Source: CBDIDH01 sp965277595
GTDB lineage: Bacteria; Planctomycetota; Planctomycetia; Isosphaerales; Isosphaeraceae
Assembly: GCA_965277595.1 (NCBI GenBank)
Contig: CBDIDH010000001.1
Span: 806,001 to 870,000, forward strand
Direction: 5' to 3'
DNA length: 64,000 nt
The notes under the pieces were generated by a model. It was not told where the DNA came from, ran no database searches, and saw nothing but the letters and a program-made list of their open reading frames with translations. Shown here one piece after another: positions 56,190 through 64,000 of the stretch. The position numbers were made by a program, and so were the translations under genes. Every line of letters starts with the position of its first letter. The stretch's first letter is position 1.

Positions 56190-57584
56190 ATGTTTGGAAA
56201 AATTGCAAGATTCATTGTGTTCATAACATTGTGTGCTGGTCCGGTTCTTGGCGCGGAACCGGTCAGGCCGAACGTCGTGGTGATTCTCGCGGATGACCTG
56301 GGATGGGCGGATCTGGGTTCTTACGGGAGTATCTATCACAAGACGCCCAACCTCGACCGCCTGGCGCGTCGGGGGTTGAGGTTCACGAGCGCTTACGCGG
56401 CCTGCCCGGTCTGTTCGCCTTCAAGAGCGGCGATTCTCACCGGGAAAACTCCGGCACGTTTGAATCTGACCGACTGGCTTCCTGGCCGGACCGATCGGCC
56501 GTCGCAAAAGCTGTGTCGACCCGAGATCATCCAGCAACTTCCGCTGGAAGAGTTGACTCTCGCCGAGGCGCTCGGGCCTCTCGGTTACGCGACGGCCAGC
56601 ATCGGCAAATGGCACCTGGGGGGGCCAGGGTTCTGGCCTGAACAGCAGGGATTTGACCAAAACATCGGCGGCAGCGCGACCGGATCGCCCCCCGGCGGCT
56701 ACTTCCACTTCAAGGCCCCCGGCTTGCGGACCCGAACCAACGACGATTATCTTACCGATCGCCTGACTGACGAGGCGGTCCACTTCCTCGAAGAGAACCG
56801 CGATCGACCTTTTTTCCTGTACCTGGCCCATTATGCGGTTCATATCCCTCTTCAGGCCCGACCCGACGCGATCGCGCAAGCCAAGCAGCAATCCCCCGGC
56901 GATTCGCAACAGCGAAACCCGATCTATGCGGCGATGATGGCCAGCCTTGACGACGGGGTCGGCCGGGTGTTGGACACTCTCGACCGACTCAAGATCGCCG
57001 ACAGGACGGTCGTGATGTTCACGTCCGACAACGGCGGCCTTTCGGTCAGGGAAGGTCCGAACACACCCGCCACGTCGAACGCTCCCCTCCGCGCGGGGAA
57101 GGGATATCTTTATGAAGGGGGTTTACGGGTCCCGCTGATCGTCTCCTGGCCGGGCGTGACCGCTCCGGGGAGCGTTTCCGACATTCCCGTGATCGGCCCG
57201 GATCTCTATCCGACCGTGCTGGCGGTCGCGGGCGCGAAGGTTAAGCCTCATCGCGCGCTTGACGGCGAGAGCCTTGTCCCGATCCTTCGAGGCAACGGCC
57301 GGCTCGATCGCGAGGCCCTTTTCTGGCATTATCCGCACTACAGCAATCAAGGAGGCAAACCCGGAGGTGCCCTTCGCCTCGGCAACTGGAAACTGATCGA
57401 ATGGTTTGAAACCGGCCGCAAGGAACTGTACGACCTTGGCAATGACTCCGGCGAAACGAACGACCTCGCCGGTTCGAAACATGAAGACGTCGCTCGTCTT
57501 GGCAAACGACTGGCCGACTGGCGCAAATCGGTCAACGCCCAGATGCCGACGCCGAATCCCGACTTCGATCCCTCGGCCCGTTGA
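56190..57584 (+). CDS. Secreted sulfatase (type I, formylglycine-dependent)
   Basis: 464 residues from ATG 56190, with GGAGAAG upstream. Signal peptide FIVFITLCAGPVLGAEP. Metal-binding VVILADDLGWADLGSYG near 30-46. Formylglycine motif CSPSR at 75-79 (ACPVCSPSRAAILTGK), cysteine type, so it needs a formylglycine-generating enzyme from elsewhere. Also ATASIGKWHLGG and VMFTSDNGG. Hydrolyses sulfate esters from polysaccharides or glycans in the periplasm. Typical of planctomycetes. Followed by an amidohydrolase gene after 41 bases. Confidence 0.95.
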   Translation: MFGKIARFIVFITLCAGPVLGAEPVRPNVVVILADDLGWADLGSYGSIYHKTPNLDRLARRGLRFTSAYAACPVCSPSRAAILTGKTPARLNLTDWLPGRTDRPSQKLCRPEIIQQLPLEELTLAEALGPLGYATASIGKWHLGGPGFWPEQQGFDQNIGGSATGSPPGGYFHFKAPGLRTRTNDDYLTDRLTDEAVHFLEENRDRPFFLYLAHYAVHIPLQARPDAIAQAKQQSPGDSQQRNPIYAAMMASLDDGVGRVLDTLDRLKIADRTVVMFTSDNGGLSVREGPNTPATSNAPLRAGKGYLYEGGLRVPLIVSWPGVTAPGSVSDIPVIGPDLYPTVLAVAGAKVKPHRALDGESLVPILRGNGRLDREALFWHYPHYSNQGGKPGGALRLGNWKLIEWFETGRKELYDLGNDSGETNDLAGSKHEDVARLGKRLADWRKSVNAQMPTPNPDFDPSAR

Positions 57585-57625
57585 AGATTGATCAATTTTG
57601 AGGAAACGGAAGGACGACAATCGAC

Positions 57626-58546
57626 GTGTCGGACACATCCTCTAGGCGTCTCTTGACAAACGCATCGGGTCAAAAGGCGTCTGTGATCATTGACGCACAC
57701 GTTCATTGCTTTGACGGGGCGAGGTCGTCGCGGTTTCCATATCATCCCGACGGGCCGTATCAACCGGTTGAGTCCGCCACGCCCGAGAGCCTCTTGCAGG
57801 TCATGGACGAGGCCGGGGTTGATCGGGCGATCGTGGCTCATCCCGAACCGTATCAGGACGATCACCGCTATCTCGAACACTGCCTTGAGGTCGGTCAAGG
57901 ACGACTCTTGGGGACCTGCCTTTTTTTCGCCGACAGGCCAGGTTCGGTGGATGCGTTAAAGGCGCTGGTGGATCGAACTGACGGGCGGATCGTGGCCGCT
58001 CGAATTCACGCCTACGCGCCGGAACGCTTGCCCGCGTTCGGCTCGGCCGCCTTGCGGACCTTCTGGAAAGCCGTCGGCGCCCTGGGCCTGGCGATGCAGA
58101 TCCATCTTGAGCCGCGTTATGCGCGTGGTTTTGAGCCCTTGATCCGTGACTTTCCCGAGACGACGGTCGTGATCGATCACCTCGGCCGTCCCTTTCAGGG
58201 AAGCCCAGAAGAATATGCGGTTGTGCGGAACTGGTCAAAACTGCCCAACACGGTGATGAAGCTGTCTTTACTTCCCGCCCCTTGGGAATATCCGCACCGC
58301 GACATCGCTCCCGTGATCAGGGACCTGATCGCCCGGTTCGGTCCCGACCGTCTCCTTTACGGCGGCGGCTTCGGTCCAGGGGTCACCGGCGCGGCTTATC
58401 GAGCCCATCGCGAACGGGTCCGCTCTTATCTCGTGGATCTTCCGGCCGCCGATCAGGCGAATATTCTCGGCGGATCGGCCGCGCGGATCTTTGCGAGAAA
58501 CGGGCAGTCTTTTGAGGGAAGAGGATTAATGACCGATGACCAATGA
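57626..58546 (+). CDS. Amidohydrolase-2 (metal-dependent TIM-barrel) family protein
   Basis: 306 residues from GTG 57626; GTG 57683 just before the barrel is a possible alternative in a shifted context but lacks a ribosome site. Barrel motifs: VIIDAHVHCFDG (metal HxH), MDEAGVDRAIVAHPEP, AMQIHLEPRY, TVVIDHLGRPFQG, and a late RLLYGGGFGPGVTG where an Asp is more usual. Members hydrolyse lactones or decarboxylate aromatic acids. The final residues MTDDQ and the stop come from the heptad hairpin that follows. Confidence 0.8.
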   Translation: MSDTSSRRLLTNASGQKASVIIDAHVHCFDGARSSRFPYHPDGPYQPVESATPESLLQVMDEAGVDRAIVAHPEPYQDDHRYLEHCLEVGQGRLLGTCLFFADRPGSVDALKALVDRTDGRIVAARIHAYAPERLPAFGSAALRTFWKAVGALGLAMQIHLEPRYARGFEPLIRDFPETTVVIDHLGRPFQGSPEEYAVVRNWSKLPNTVMKLSLLPAPWEYPHRDIAPVIRDLIARFGPDRLLYGGGFGPGVTGAAYRAHRERVRSYLVDLPAADQANILGGSAARIFARNGQSFEGRGLMTDDQ

Positions 58547-58600
58547 CCGATTGAATAAAGACAATCTCATTGGTCATTGGTCATTGGTCCTGAATCTTGG
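58523..58600. repeat. Heptad hairpin (copy 9) between convergent genes
   Basis: GGATTAATGACCGATGACCA and a short TGACCGA arm, a loop GAATAAAGACAATCT, then CATTGGTCATTGGTCATTGG. The arms pair. It overlaps the end of the amidohydrolase gene and could act as a bidirectional terminator between it and the convergent zinc-ribbon gene. Confidence 0.78.
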
Positions 58601-58621
58601 ACCGATGCGAGCCGACATCGG

Positions 58622-59221
58622 TCAGTGCCGGATCAACCGGGCGATGAGGGAAAGGATGAGAGGGCCGAAGAGGATCACGAGGATCACGGTCTTCATGACC
58701 TCTCGGCGAACGGCGCCGGGTTCGGGAGCCAGTTCTTCCCAGGCGTCGTCGAGGTCATCCGAGGGGATGACGGGGGACCACGTCTGCGAGAGGATCACGC
58801 GGGCCTCGGCGGCGAGGGGTTGTGGCACCTGAAGGCGAACGCCGCCGGTTGCCACGGGGTACATTGAGTGGCTACCCATGCGAGCGCCTTCGACGAAGGT
58901 GGGAATTCCCTCGGCCTCAAGACGAATGCGCGGGGCCTCGGCCCTGAGCGTGTCGCGAAAGGTTTCGACGGTGACCCAGTGGGTGGAACTGGCGTACTCC
59001 GCGGGCAGGGGTTCGGGTTCGAGGTCGACCCCATGTTTCGGACAGCCTGAGCCGACGTTCAGCCGCCAGAACTGTTCACAAATAGGGCAATAGCCCTGGC
59101 TGAGGGTCTTCTCGCCGCAGGACTCGCAGAGTGTCGCCCCGAGGGACGACTCCCGATCGCAACGCGGACAGAAGACCGGCCCCGCCGCGTCCTTCTCCGA
59201 TTCCCAGATGGCGTCAGTCAC
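58622..59221 (-). CDS. Zinc-ribbon membrane protein with DUF2007-like region
   Basis: 199 residues from GTG 59221. Three CxxC-type elements: FCPRCDRES, LCESCGEKT and YCPICEQFW, then CPKHG. The middle part (WVTVETFRDTLRAEAPRIRLEAEGIPTFVEG and VRLQVPQPLAAEARVIL) looks like the DUF2007 putative signalling fold. One C-terminal transmembrane helix (VILVILFGPLILSLIARLI). Function unknown. Confidence 0.65.
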   Translation of the reverse strand: MTDAIWESEKDAAGPVFCPRCDRESSLGATLCESCGEKTLSQGYCPICEQFWRLNVGSGCPKHGVDLEPEPLPAEYASSTHWVTVETFRDTLRAEAPRIRLEAEGIPTFVEGARMGSHSMYPVATGGVRLQVPQPLAAEARVILSQTWSPVIPSDDLDDAWEELAPEPGAVRREVMKTVILVILFGPLILSLIARLIRH

Positions 59222-59317
59222 GATGCACCCCCGCGACGGCTCCCGCCCCTTCGAACCACGTATCTTTACGGTCCTGGCTTGAGGGTTCTCGGCACCTCAT
59301 GATAATCGATCGCGGGA

Positions 59318-59410
59318 CGAGGGACGAGGGACGATGACCAACGATCAAGAACCGAAATGAAGGACGATTCAATGTTTTGATTCGGTCATCGGTTCTTGGT
59401 CATCGGTCAT
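59318..59410. repeat. Degenerate heptad hairpin (copy 10)
   Basis: Left arm with GGGACGAGGGACGATGACCA and ACGATCAAGAACCG, a loop, and right arm ATTCGGTCATCGGTTCTTGG then TCATCGGTCAT. Units are variable and partly shifted (GGGACGA direct copies). The stop codon of the AP2-J gene lies in the right arm. Confidence 0.65.
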
Positions 59411-60299
59411 CAGTTCTCGATCCGAAATACGCGAGGGCTTCTTCATAGGCGTCGCGGAGCCGGACGAACTCGGCGTTCGAGCCGCCGGTGTCGGGATGGG
59501 CGGCGCGGGAGCGGGCTCGATATGCGGCGCGGGCGGTTTCGGGATCAAAGGGGGGCGAAAGGCCGAGGATCTCGGCCCAGGCAGCGTCGGCTCGGGAGGA
59601 AGCGTCGAAGTGATCGAGATAAAGGTAACGCACTTCCTCGCGGAAGCCGCGGAGGCGACGGCCCGAGAGCGCCTCGGGGTGAGCCAGCCAGCGGGCGACT
59701 CGCCAGGGATCGTCGCCATCGTCGTCGAGAAGCTCGCGGGTGAGGTCGGGGCGGCGGAAGGCGTCATCAAGGCGGCGGGCGAGCAGACGTGTCATGGCGT
59801 CGAGCGGGTCGGGATGACCGGCCGATCGGCTCCAGAAGAGAAGGCGAGCGGCCTCGGCAATTCGGCCCGCCGCGGCGTCGATTCCGGCCGCGGGATGATC
59901 GGAGGCGTCGGACCCGGCCTGAGCGCGCCAGAAACCGACGACGGTCACCTCAAAGAGGGCGAGCAGGTCGTCGGTTCTCGGTGGATCTTCCAGGTTCGAA
60001 CGTTTTGAACGATCGAGGCCGAGCCGGCGCCGGACGCCTTGCGTGATGGCGCGGACGGTCTCGGCGTCGGGTTCCTCGGCTCTAGGGATCTCAACCGGCG
60101 GCGCGTCTCGCCCGAGCGCCCGCGCGGCGACTCCATACGCAAAGGCGGCGATCCAGGGGGTCTCATACAGACCGAGGTGGATCTCGACGCCCTTCCCCTT
60201 GCGGATCGAGGCACGGAACCCCCGGCCCCCGCGAGCCCTCGCTAGCGCGGAGACCCCTTTGGGGAGGCGAGGGCGTTGCGAATGTTGGCTCTGGCTCAC
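59400..60299 (-). CDS. AP2-like DNA-binding domain fused to a J domain
   Basis: 299 residues from GTG 60299. Residues about 16-72 follow the AP2/ERF pattern: RGFRASIRKGKGVEIHLGLY, then ETPWIAAFAYGVAARALGRD and PPVEIP, i.e. a three-strand sheet followed by a helix. The middle (about 75-240) is helical and Arg-rich with no known domain. Residues about 245-293 look like a J domain: PETARAAYRARSRAAHPDTG with the HPD motif at 268-270, then FVRLRDAYEEALAYFG. J domains recruit Hsp70. The combination with an AP2-like module is unusual. Ends SRTDDR, the last residues and stop coming from a heptad repeat. Confidence 0.65.
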   Translation of the reverse strand: MSQSQHSQRPRLPKGVSALARARGGRGFRASIRKGKGVEIHLGLYETPWIAAFAYGVAARALGRDAPPVEIPRAEEPDAETVRAITQGVRRRLGLDRSKRSNLEDPPRTDDLLALFEVTVVGFWRAQAGSDASDHPAAGIDAAAGRIAEAARLLFWSRSAGHPDPLDAMTRLLARRLDDAFRRPDLTRELLDDDGDDPWRVARWLAHPEALSGRRLRGFREEVRYLYLDHFDASSRADAAWAEILGLSPPFDPETARAAYRARSRAAHPDTGGSNAEFVRLRDAYEEALAYFGSRTDDR

Positions 60300-60364
60300 G
60301 GGGTCGCGCTCAAAGGGGTTCCGTCAGTCGAAAACCGGTCGGGTTTCCAAGGGTTTTATCGCGG

Positions 60365-61642
60365 TCAGGCGACGCGCTCGTCGTCTTCATTATAGGGGCG
60401 GATGGCTGGCGGCGTGTACATCGGCGCCATCTTCTTGACGATGTTCCGATAGAGCGCATTGCCCTGTTCCATGCTGACGTTGAGAAGGTCAAGCGCGTCT
60501 TTAAGACTGTTCATCGTGCGGGCAAGCTGTTCCTGAGAGGCCCGGTTCGTTCGTTCAAAGGCGTGCGCCAGCGAGTTGGCGAGGGTCTCGACCGCCGTGC
60601 CGTTGCGATCAAGAGCACGCTTGATCTCAACGAGTTGATCCGTCGGCGCTGTCTGCGCGGTGAGGACCGCCTCGATCCGGGCGAGGCTGGCAATGCCCCT
60701 GCGCAGCGAGTCGGCGGCTGTTCCCATCGCTTCCATGTCCGTGCCGATCCGCCCAATCGCCTCGGCCCCGCGCTGAAAGCCGCCGAGCGAACCGGGAAGC
60801 CGATCGACCGTCGCCGAGAACTTCTCCAGCACCAAGGCCAGCTCGCGGCGGAGGTTGTCAAGCTGTTCGCCGTCGCCCGAACCCCCCACGCCCGACGCCT
60901 CATCGGCACCGAATCGCGGCAAGACCTGTTCCACGACCCAGCGGTCAACCCGCGCCAGCAGGTCTTCCGAGCGTCGAAACACCAGGGTTTGCACCAGCAT
61001 CAGCGCCGCGCTCAGAAAGAGGGCGAGCAAGGTGCTGTCAAAGGCAACCTGAAGCGCCGAGGTCACGTTCGTCAGCTTGCCCATGAAGCCGTCAAGATCC
61101 TTGACCAGCGGCAAGACGATACTGATGTTCATCAGAGCCTTCGAGATCCCCTCGACGGTGCCGATAAAACCGATGACCGGCAGGAGATAGAGGATATAGC
61201 GGGTGAGCGTGAACCGGCCGGCGACGTGCTCCTGGTCGAGTCCCGAGCCTTCGCGGTTGATCTCCATCAATTGCCCGACCGACGGCGTGCGTGAACCGTC
61301 GAGATAATAGGCAAGCTGGCGAATTCTCGCGGGCAAGATTCGGGCTTCATCGGCCGCGATGGCGGTGGAGACGCTGGCCGGTCCCTTGGTTCTGAGGCGT
61401 TCGAGCAAGGCCGGGGCATCGTTAAAGGCGCGTTCGTTGGACCAGAACCGCATCAACTCTCGGCCGAGAGTCAGGACGGCCCAGAAGTAAATGCCGGTGC
61501 CGACGTACTGTTCCCAGCCGCGCTCGAACATGAGCGTCGGGTTAAAAATCATCAGGCCGATCGGGAACGCCAGGGCAAGCCCGAGCATCGCCAGGGTTCC
61601 GGGATAGGCCAGGCTCGACGTGCCTTGCTCGCTGGTACTCAT
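60365..61642 (-). CDS. MotA/TolQ/ExbB-like membrane protein
   Basis: 425 residues from ATG 61642, with AGGGAGGGG upstream. Transmembrane helices near 15-35 and 40-60, and two more forming the MotA/ExbB core: YLLPVIGFIGTVEGISKAL and TLLALFLSAALMLVQTLVF. Between them is ALMNISIVLPLVKDLDGFMG. The C-terminal 170 residues form a long helical/coiled-coil part (LDNLRRELALVLEKFSATVDRL and onward). Proton-channel proteins of this family energise a partner (MotB/TolR/ExbD). No such partner is adjacent, so its role is open. Confidence 0.75.
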   Translation of the reverse strand: MSTSEQGTSSLAYPGTLAMLGLALAFPIGLMIFNPTLMFERGWEQYVGTGIYFWAVLTLGRELMRFWSNERAFNDAPALLERLRTKGPASVSTAIAADEARILPARIRQLAYYLDGSRTPSVGQLMEINREGSGLDQEHVAGRFTLTRYILYLLPVIGFIGTVEGISKALMNISIVLPLVKDLDGFMGKLTNVTSALQVAFDSTLLALFLSAALMLVQTLVFRRSEDLLARVDRWVVEQVLPRFGADEASGVGGSGDGEQLDNLRRELALVLEKFSATVDRLPGSLGGFQRGAEAIGRIGTDMEAMGTAADSLRRGIASLARIEAVLTAQTAPTDQLVEIKRALDRNGTAVETLANSLAHAFERTNRASQEQLARTMNSLKDALDLLNVSMEQGNALYRNIVKKMAPMYTPPAIRPYNEDDERVA

Positions 61643-61774
61643 TTGCGGTAACCCCTCCCTGGGTTTGACCCTGACCGGCCGCGCAGCCGCGTGCCCCTCA
61701 CAGCCCATACCATCGTCAAGATCGTCAAAAAGTCCAGACGACTTGAGATTGCGGGACCCGACCGCAGTCGACCC

Positions 61775-62278
61775 TCAGCCTGTTTCGCCGGAGTCACCCG
61801 ATCGGAACCGGAAGTCGCAGAAAGGCGCACCCTGCATCAGGGTCTGCGTCCGGCGGAGTTCAATGGAGGGGTTGAAGCCTTCGATGAGCGAAAAATCGCG
61901 CTGGCAGGAAAGGCTCGCGCCCAGATCAGCGAGGCCAAGAGCGCGATACATCTCGGCGTATCGGCATCGCGTGACGTTGAACGAGAGTTGGTCGGGCGAG
62001 GCGTCGAGAACGTCCATTTCGAGGGCTCCGCCTTCTTTCCAGCGGTCAAGACCTTGCGCAAAGGCGGTCAGCGTGGCCTCGCCGAGCGCCTGAGCCAGGC
62101 TCGATCCGCTCTCGCGGGCGAGGTCGGAGATCACGCCGCGGACGAGGTCCAGGGTCTTCGCGTCGCCGATCTCGGCGGCGAAGGCACGAATCAAGGGGCC
62201 GACGATCCGGGCCTCGATCTCGCGCTGCTGAAGCAAGGTCAGATGAGGTCGATCGGTCGTAAAAGGTTCGCCAGCCAT
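61775..62278 (-). CDS. L-2-amino-thiazoline-4-carboxylate hydrolase-like protein
   Basis: 167 residues from ATG 62278. The pattern LTLLQQREIEARIVGPLIRAF, LDASPDQLSFNVTRCRYAEMYRALGL, LSCQRDFSLIEGFNPSIELRRTQTLMQGAPFCDFRFR matches the ATC-hydrolase family as I remember it, including the conserved CDF(R/H)F end. True members open the thiazoline ring in L-cysteine synthesis, but most homologues are of unknown substrate. No signal or membrane segment. Neighbours give no pathway. Confidence 0.7.
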   Translation of the reverse strand: MAGEPFTTDRPHLTLLQQREIEARIVGPLIRAFAAEIGDAKTLDLVRGVISDLARESGSSLAQALGEATLTAFAQGLDRWKEGGALEMDVLDASPDQLSFNVTRCRYAEMYRALGLADLGASLSCQRDFSLIEGFNPSIELRRTQTLMQGAPFCDFRFRSGDSGETG

Positions 62279-62308
62279 GACTTGAAAGGCCCGTCGTGGA
62301 AGGTCGAA

Positions 62309-62695
62309 TCAGACCTGAAGCGCCCGAAGGCGATCGAGCAAGGCCGGGAGGTCAATCGGTTTGGTGATAAAATCGACGGCGCCGGCGGCTCGGGCCTGGG
62401 CCTCGGCCTTGAGGGTTGCGTCCGCGGTAATGGCGACGACAGGGATGTCGGCCGTCAAGGGGTTGGCGCGGAGCTGGCGGATCAGTTCGACGCCGTCCAT
62501 CTCGGGCATTAAAAGGTCGGTCATGACGAGCTGGGGACGAAATTCGGTGATACATTCCAGGGCTTCGCGGCCGTCGTTCGCTTCCATGACTTCATAACCA
62601 TGAATTCGAAGCAGACGCCCGAATGCATATCGTAAGAATGGGGCATCCTCGACGAGCAGGACGCGCGGGAGCTTATCATCATGAACCCAGGGCAT
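62309..62695 (-). CDS. Single-domain response regulator (receiver)
   Basis: 128 residues from ATG 62695; the frame is open to 62776 but this start fits the family. E16-D17 acidic pair in LLVEDAPF, phosphoacceptor D60 in LVMTDLLMPEMDG, switch T90 (AITADA), K112 in ITKPIDLP. No output domain. No kinase next to it. Divergent from the esterase gene. Confidence 0.88.
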   Translation of the reverse strand: MPWVHDDKLPRVLLVEDAPFLRYAFGRLLRIHGYEVMEANDGREALECITEFRPQLVMTDLLMPEMDGVELIRQLRANPLTADIPVVAITADATLKAEAQARAAGAVDFITKPIDLPALLDRLRALQV

Positions 62696-63060
62696 GGCGC
62701 GGAACTCCGTCACAACACGCGGCAGGGCTGTCAACCGCCAGCTGCGATGTCCTGAACGCTCGTCAAGACCTAGCATACGTGACGTTGGTTCGAGAATCGA
62801 GACGTCACGCCACGGATAGGAACATAAACCGAAAAATCACTCTGTGCAAACGTGAAGCCAAAATCGCAACACCGATTCAGAGGACGCTTCCCGTCAACAA
62901 CACCGGCTGTTCCGGCAAGGGTGAAACGCCGATCTTGAAACGGAAGCCTTTCGATCGTTTTGGGAGCGGATCGCGTTGTCGGATGCTGGCGATCGGCGTA
63001 AGATGCGCAGGAGAGGTCACATCGTGCGTACCGATCGAGCTTTGGGCGAGGATCTTGGGA
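62696..63060. other. 365-base divergent intergenic stretch with one dyad
   Basis: It holds an 8-bp inverted repeat CGTGACGT (62778-62785) and ACGTCACG (62802-62809) with a 16-base spacer that itself contains two TCGA palindromes. The dyad could be an operator or a hairpin between the response regulator and the esterase gene. Nothing else recognised. Confidence 0.4.
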
Positions 63061-64000
63061 ATGGTGCTTGAGAAGGCGCGTCGCCGCCTCGTTGCGTTCG
63101 GGGCGTCGACCCCGGCTCGGACCCTTGCCTGGATCGCGCTTCTCGGGGCGTCGGCCTGGCTGGTCCGGCTGGAGGTCGCGCGCGCTGATCGGCCCGAAGG
63201 GGTCAGGGCGGTCACGGACCTTGTTTATCGCGAGGTTGACGGGCGTCGGTTGCGCCTGGACGTCTACCTGCCCGATGACGGTTCGCCGATTGCCTCGGGG
63301 TCGAAGCGTCCCGCGCTGCTGGCGATTCACGGCGGCGGCTGGCGAGGCGGCGGCAAGGGGGATTACGGCCGGTCGCTCGCCCCTCTGGCGAGGCGGGGCC
63401 TGGTGGTCGTCGCCGTTGAGTATCGGCTCTCGGTTCCCGGCAAGCCAAGCTGGCCGGGGAACCTCGACGACGTCCGTGAGGCGGCCCGTTGGGTTCGCTC
63501 GCACGCGGCCGATTTTGGCGTCGATGCCGATCGGATCGCCGTGATTGGCGCCTCGGCCGGTGGGCATCTCGCGCTCTTGCTGGGGAACGCCCCGGCGGGC
63601 GATCCGGCCCACGTTCGCGCCGTGATTGATTTTTATGGGCCGACCGATCTGCGCGAACTGTACGATCGGCGGACACCGGCCGACAAGGCGATCCGGATGC
63701 TTCTGGGAGGCTCACCCGAGGCATTTCCCCGGCGTTACGAAGCCGCCTCGCCGATCCGACAGGTCGCGCCGGGGACGTCGCCGGTCCTGATTCTTCACGG
63801 TCTGGAAGACAGGCTCGTGCCCCTGGATCAGTCGCGATCGCTCGCCGAGGCACTGGGGCGGGCCGAGGTTCCGTATCGCCTGCTCACCGTCGCCGAGGCC
63901 CGGCACGGGTTCGGCCTGAAGGCGGGTCAACGCGATTTTGTCCCGGAAATCCTTGAATTTCTCGAAGGCGTCTGGGGTTCGCCGTCGCGCGTCGTCTTGC
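63061..64000 (+). CDS. Alpha/beta-hydrolase esterase (BD-FAE/carboxylesterase type), 3' end outside window
   Basis: The frame is open from ATG 63061 to the window end (313 codons plus one base, no stop). An N-terminal hydrophobic segment (TLAWIALLGASAWLVRLE) is a signal or membrane anchor. Catalytic elements are all present: oxyanion-hole LAIHGGGWRGGG, nucleophile IGASAGGHLALLLG, acid HGLEDRLVPLDQ and histidine AEARHGFGL. Esterases of this group often remove acetyl or feruloyl groups from polysaccharides. The missing 3' end is probably short, since the catalytic His has been passed. Confidence 0.88.
   Translation, partial: MVLEKARRRLVAFGASTPARTLAWIALLGASAWLVRLEVARADRPEGVRAVTDLVYREVDGRRLRLDVYLPDDGSPIASGSKRPALLAIHGGGWRGGGKGDYGRSLAPLARRGLVVVAVEYRLSVPGKPSWPGNLDDVREAARWVRSHAADFGVDADRIAVIGASAGGHLALLLGNAPAGDPAHVRAVIDFYGPTDLRELYDRRTPADKAIRMLLGGSPEAFPRRYEAASPIRQVAPGTSPVLILHGLEDRLVPLDQSRSLAEALGRAEVPYRLLTVAEARHGFGLKAGQRDFVPEILEFLEGVWGSPSRVVL

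Noticed and set aside
60365..61642. Full Zorya-type defence system
   Set aside because: Only a MotA/ExbB-like protein is present. Neighbouring genes encode an AP2-J protein, an ATC-hydrolase-like protein and a receiver, not ZorB or an effector.

Overview
The window is GC-rich bacterial chromosome that reads like a planctomycete of the Isosphaeraceae type. This is an inference from gene content: DUF1080 and arylsulfatase-type secreted hydrolases, zinc-ribbon/TPR proteins, LTxxQ (Spy-like) secreted proteins, an AP2-like domain protein and a group-1h-style hydrogenase maturation cluster. Most genes are short operons with ATGA-type overlaps. Several starts are GTG or TTG with a clear AGGAG-like site.

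Layout. 1-9.6 kb: a lipoprotein fragment, a secreted tandem AhpD-like protein, a redoxin-fold protein without its cysteines, an MBOAT/SGNH O-acylation pair, and a zinc-ribbon TPR protein. 9.9-15.5 kb: a TerB-like protein, a response regulator, a phosphoesterase-proC pair, a DUF1080 hydrolase with an MFS transporter, and a DUF2617-like protein. 15.6-16.9 kb: an intact IS3-family element with inverted repeats and a 4-bp target duplication. 17.1-22.9 kb: a five-gene envelope-polysaccharide operon (methyltransferase, flippase, small membrane protein, GT-C-like protein, CDP-alcohol transferase-like protein). 23.0-26.6 kb: a coupled operon of Gfo/Idh oxidoreductase, TIM-barrel isomerase and double-length ABC permease. 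26.7-36.8 kb: an EAL phosphodiesterase, ribosomal proteins L28 and L32, an ADP-ribosylglycohydrolase, a TPR protein, two LTxxQ secreted proteins and two membrane proteins. 37.0-45.7 kb (minus strand): an 11-gene [NiFe]-hydrogenase maturation cluster (hypF-C-D-E, a small ORF, two uncharacterised proteins, YceI, endopeptidase, hypA, hypB). No hydrogenase structural subunit is visible anywhere in the window. 45.8-52.4 kb: an M48 peptidase, a zinc-ribbon TPR protein, a receiver-HATPase regulator and a broken CHASE3 sensor gene. 52.6-64 kb: a sialidase, DUF72, an HDAC11-like deacetylase, a sulfatase, an amidohydrolase, a zinc-ribbon membrane protein, an AP2-J fusion, a MotA/ExbB-like protein, an ATC-hydrolase-like protein, a response regulator and a truncated esterase.

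The most unusual feature is not a gene. A family of intergenic hairpin elements built from 7-bp units (GGTCATN, GGTCCTT, GGTCGTC and similar) occurs about a dozen times. The best copies end in an 18-bp inverted repeat, CAGGAGGATTGCAAAGTC. Three copies have expanded into long arrays, one with 42 perfect TTGGTCC units. Units are near-homogeneous inside each array but differ between arrays. The elements lie in divergent, tandem and convergent gaps. They supply the stop codon of several genes, they flank the hydrogenase maturation cluster on both sides, and one of them hosts the IS3 element in its loop. A second heptad family (GCCCTTT type) has the same arm-loop-arm design.
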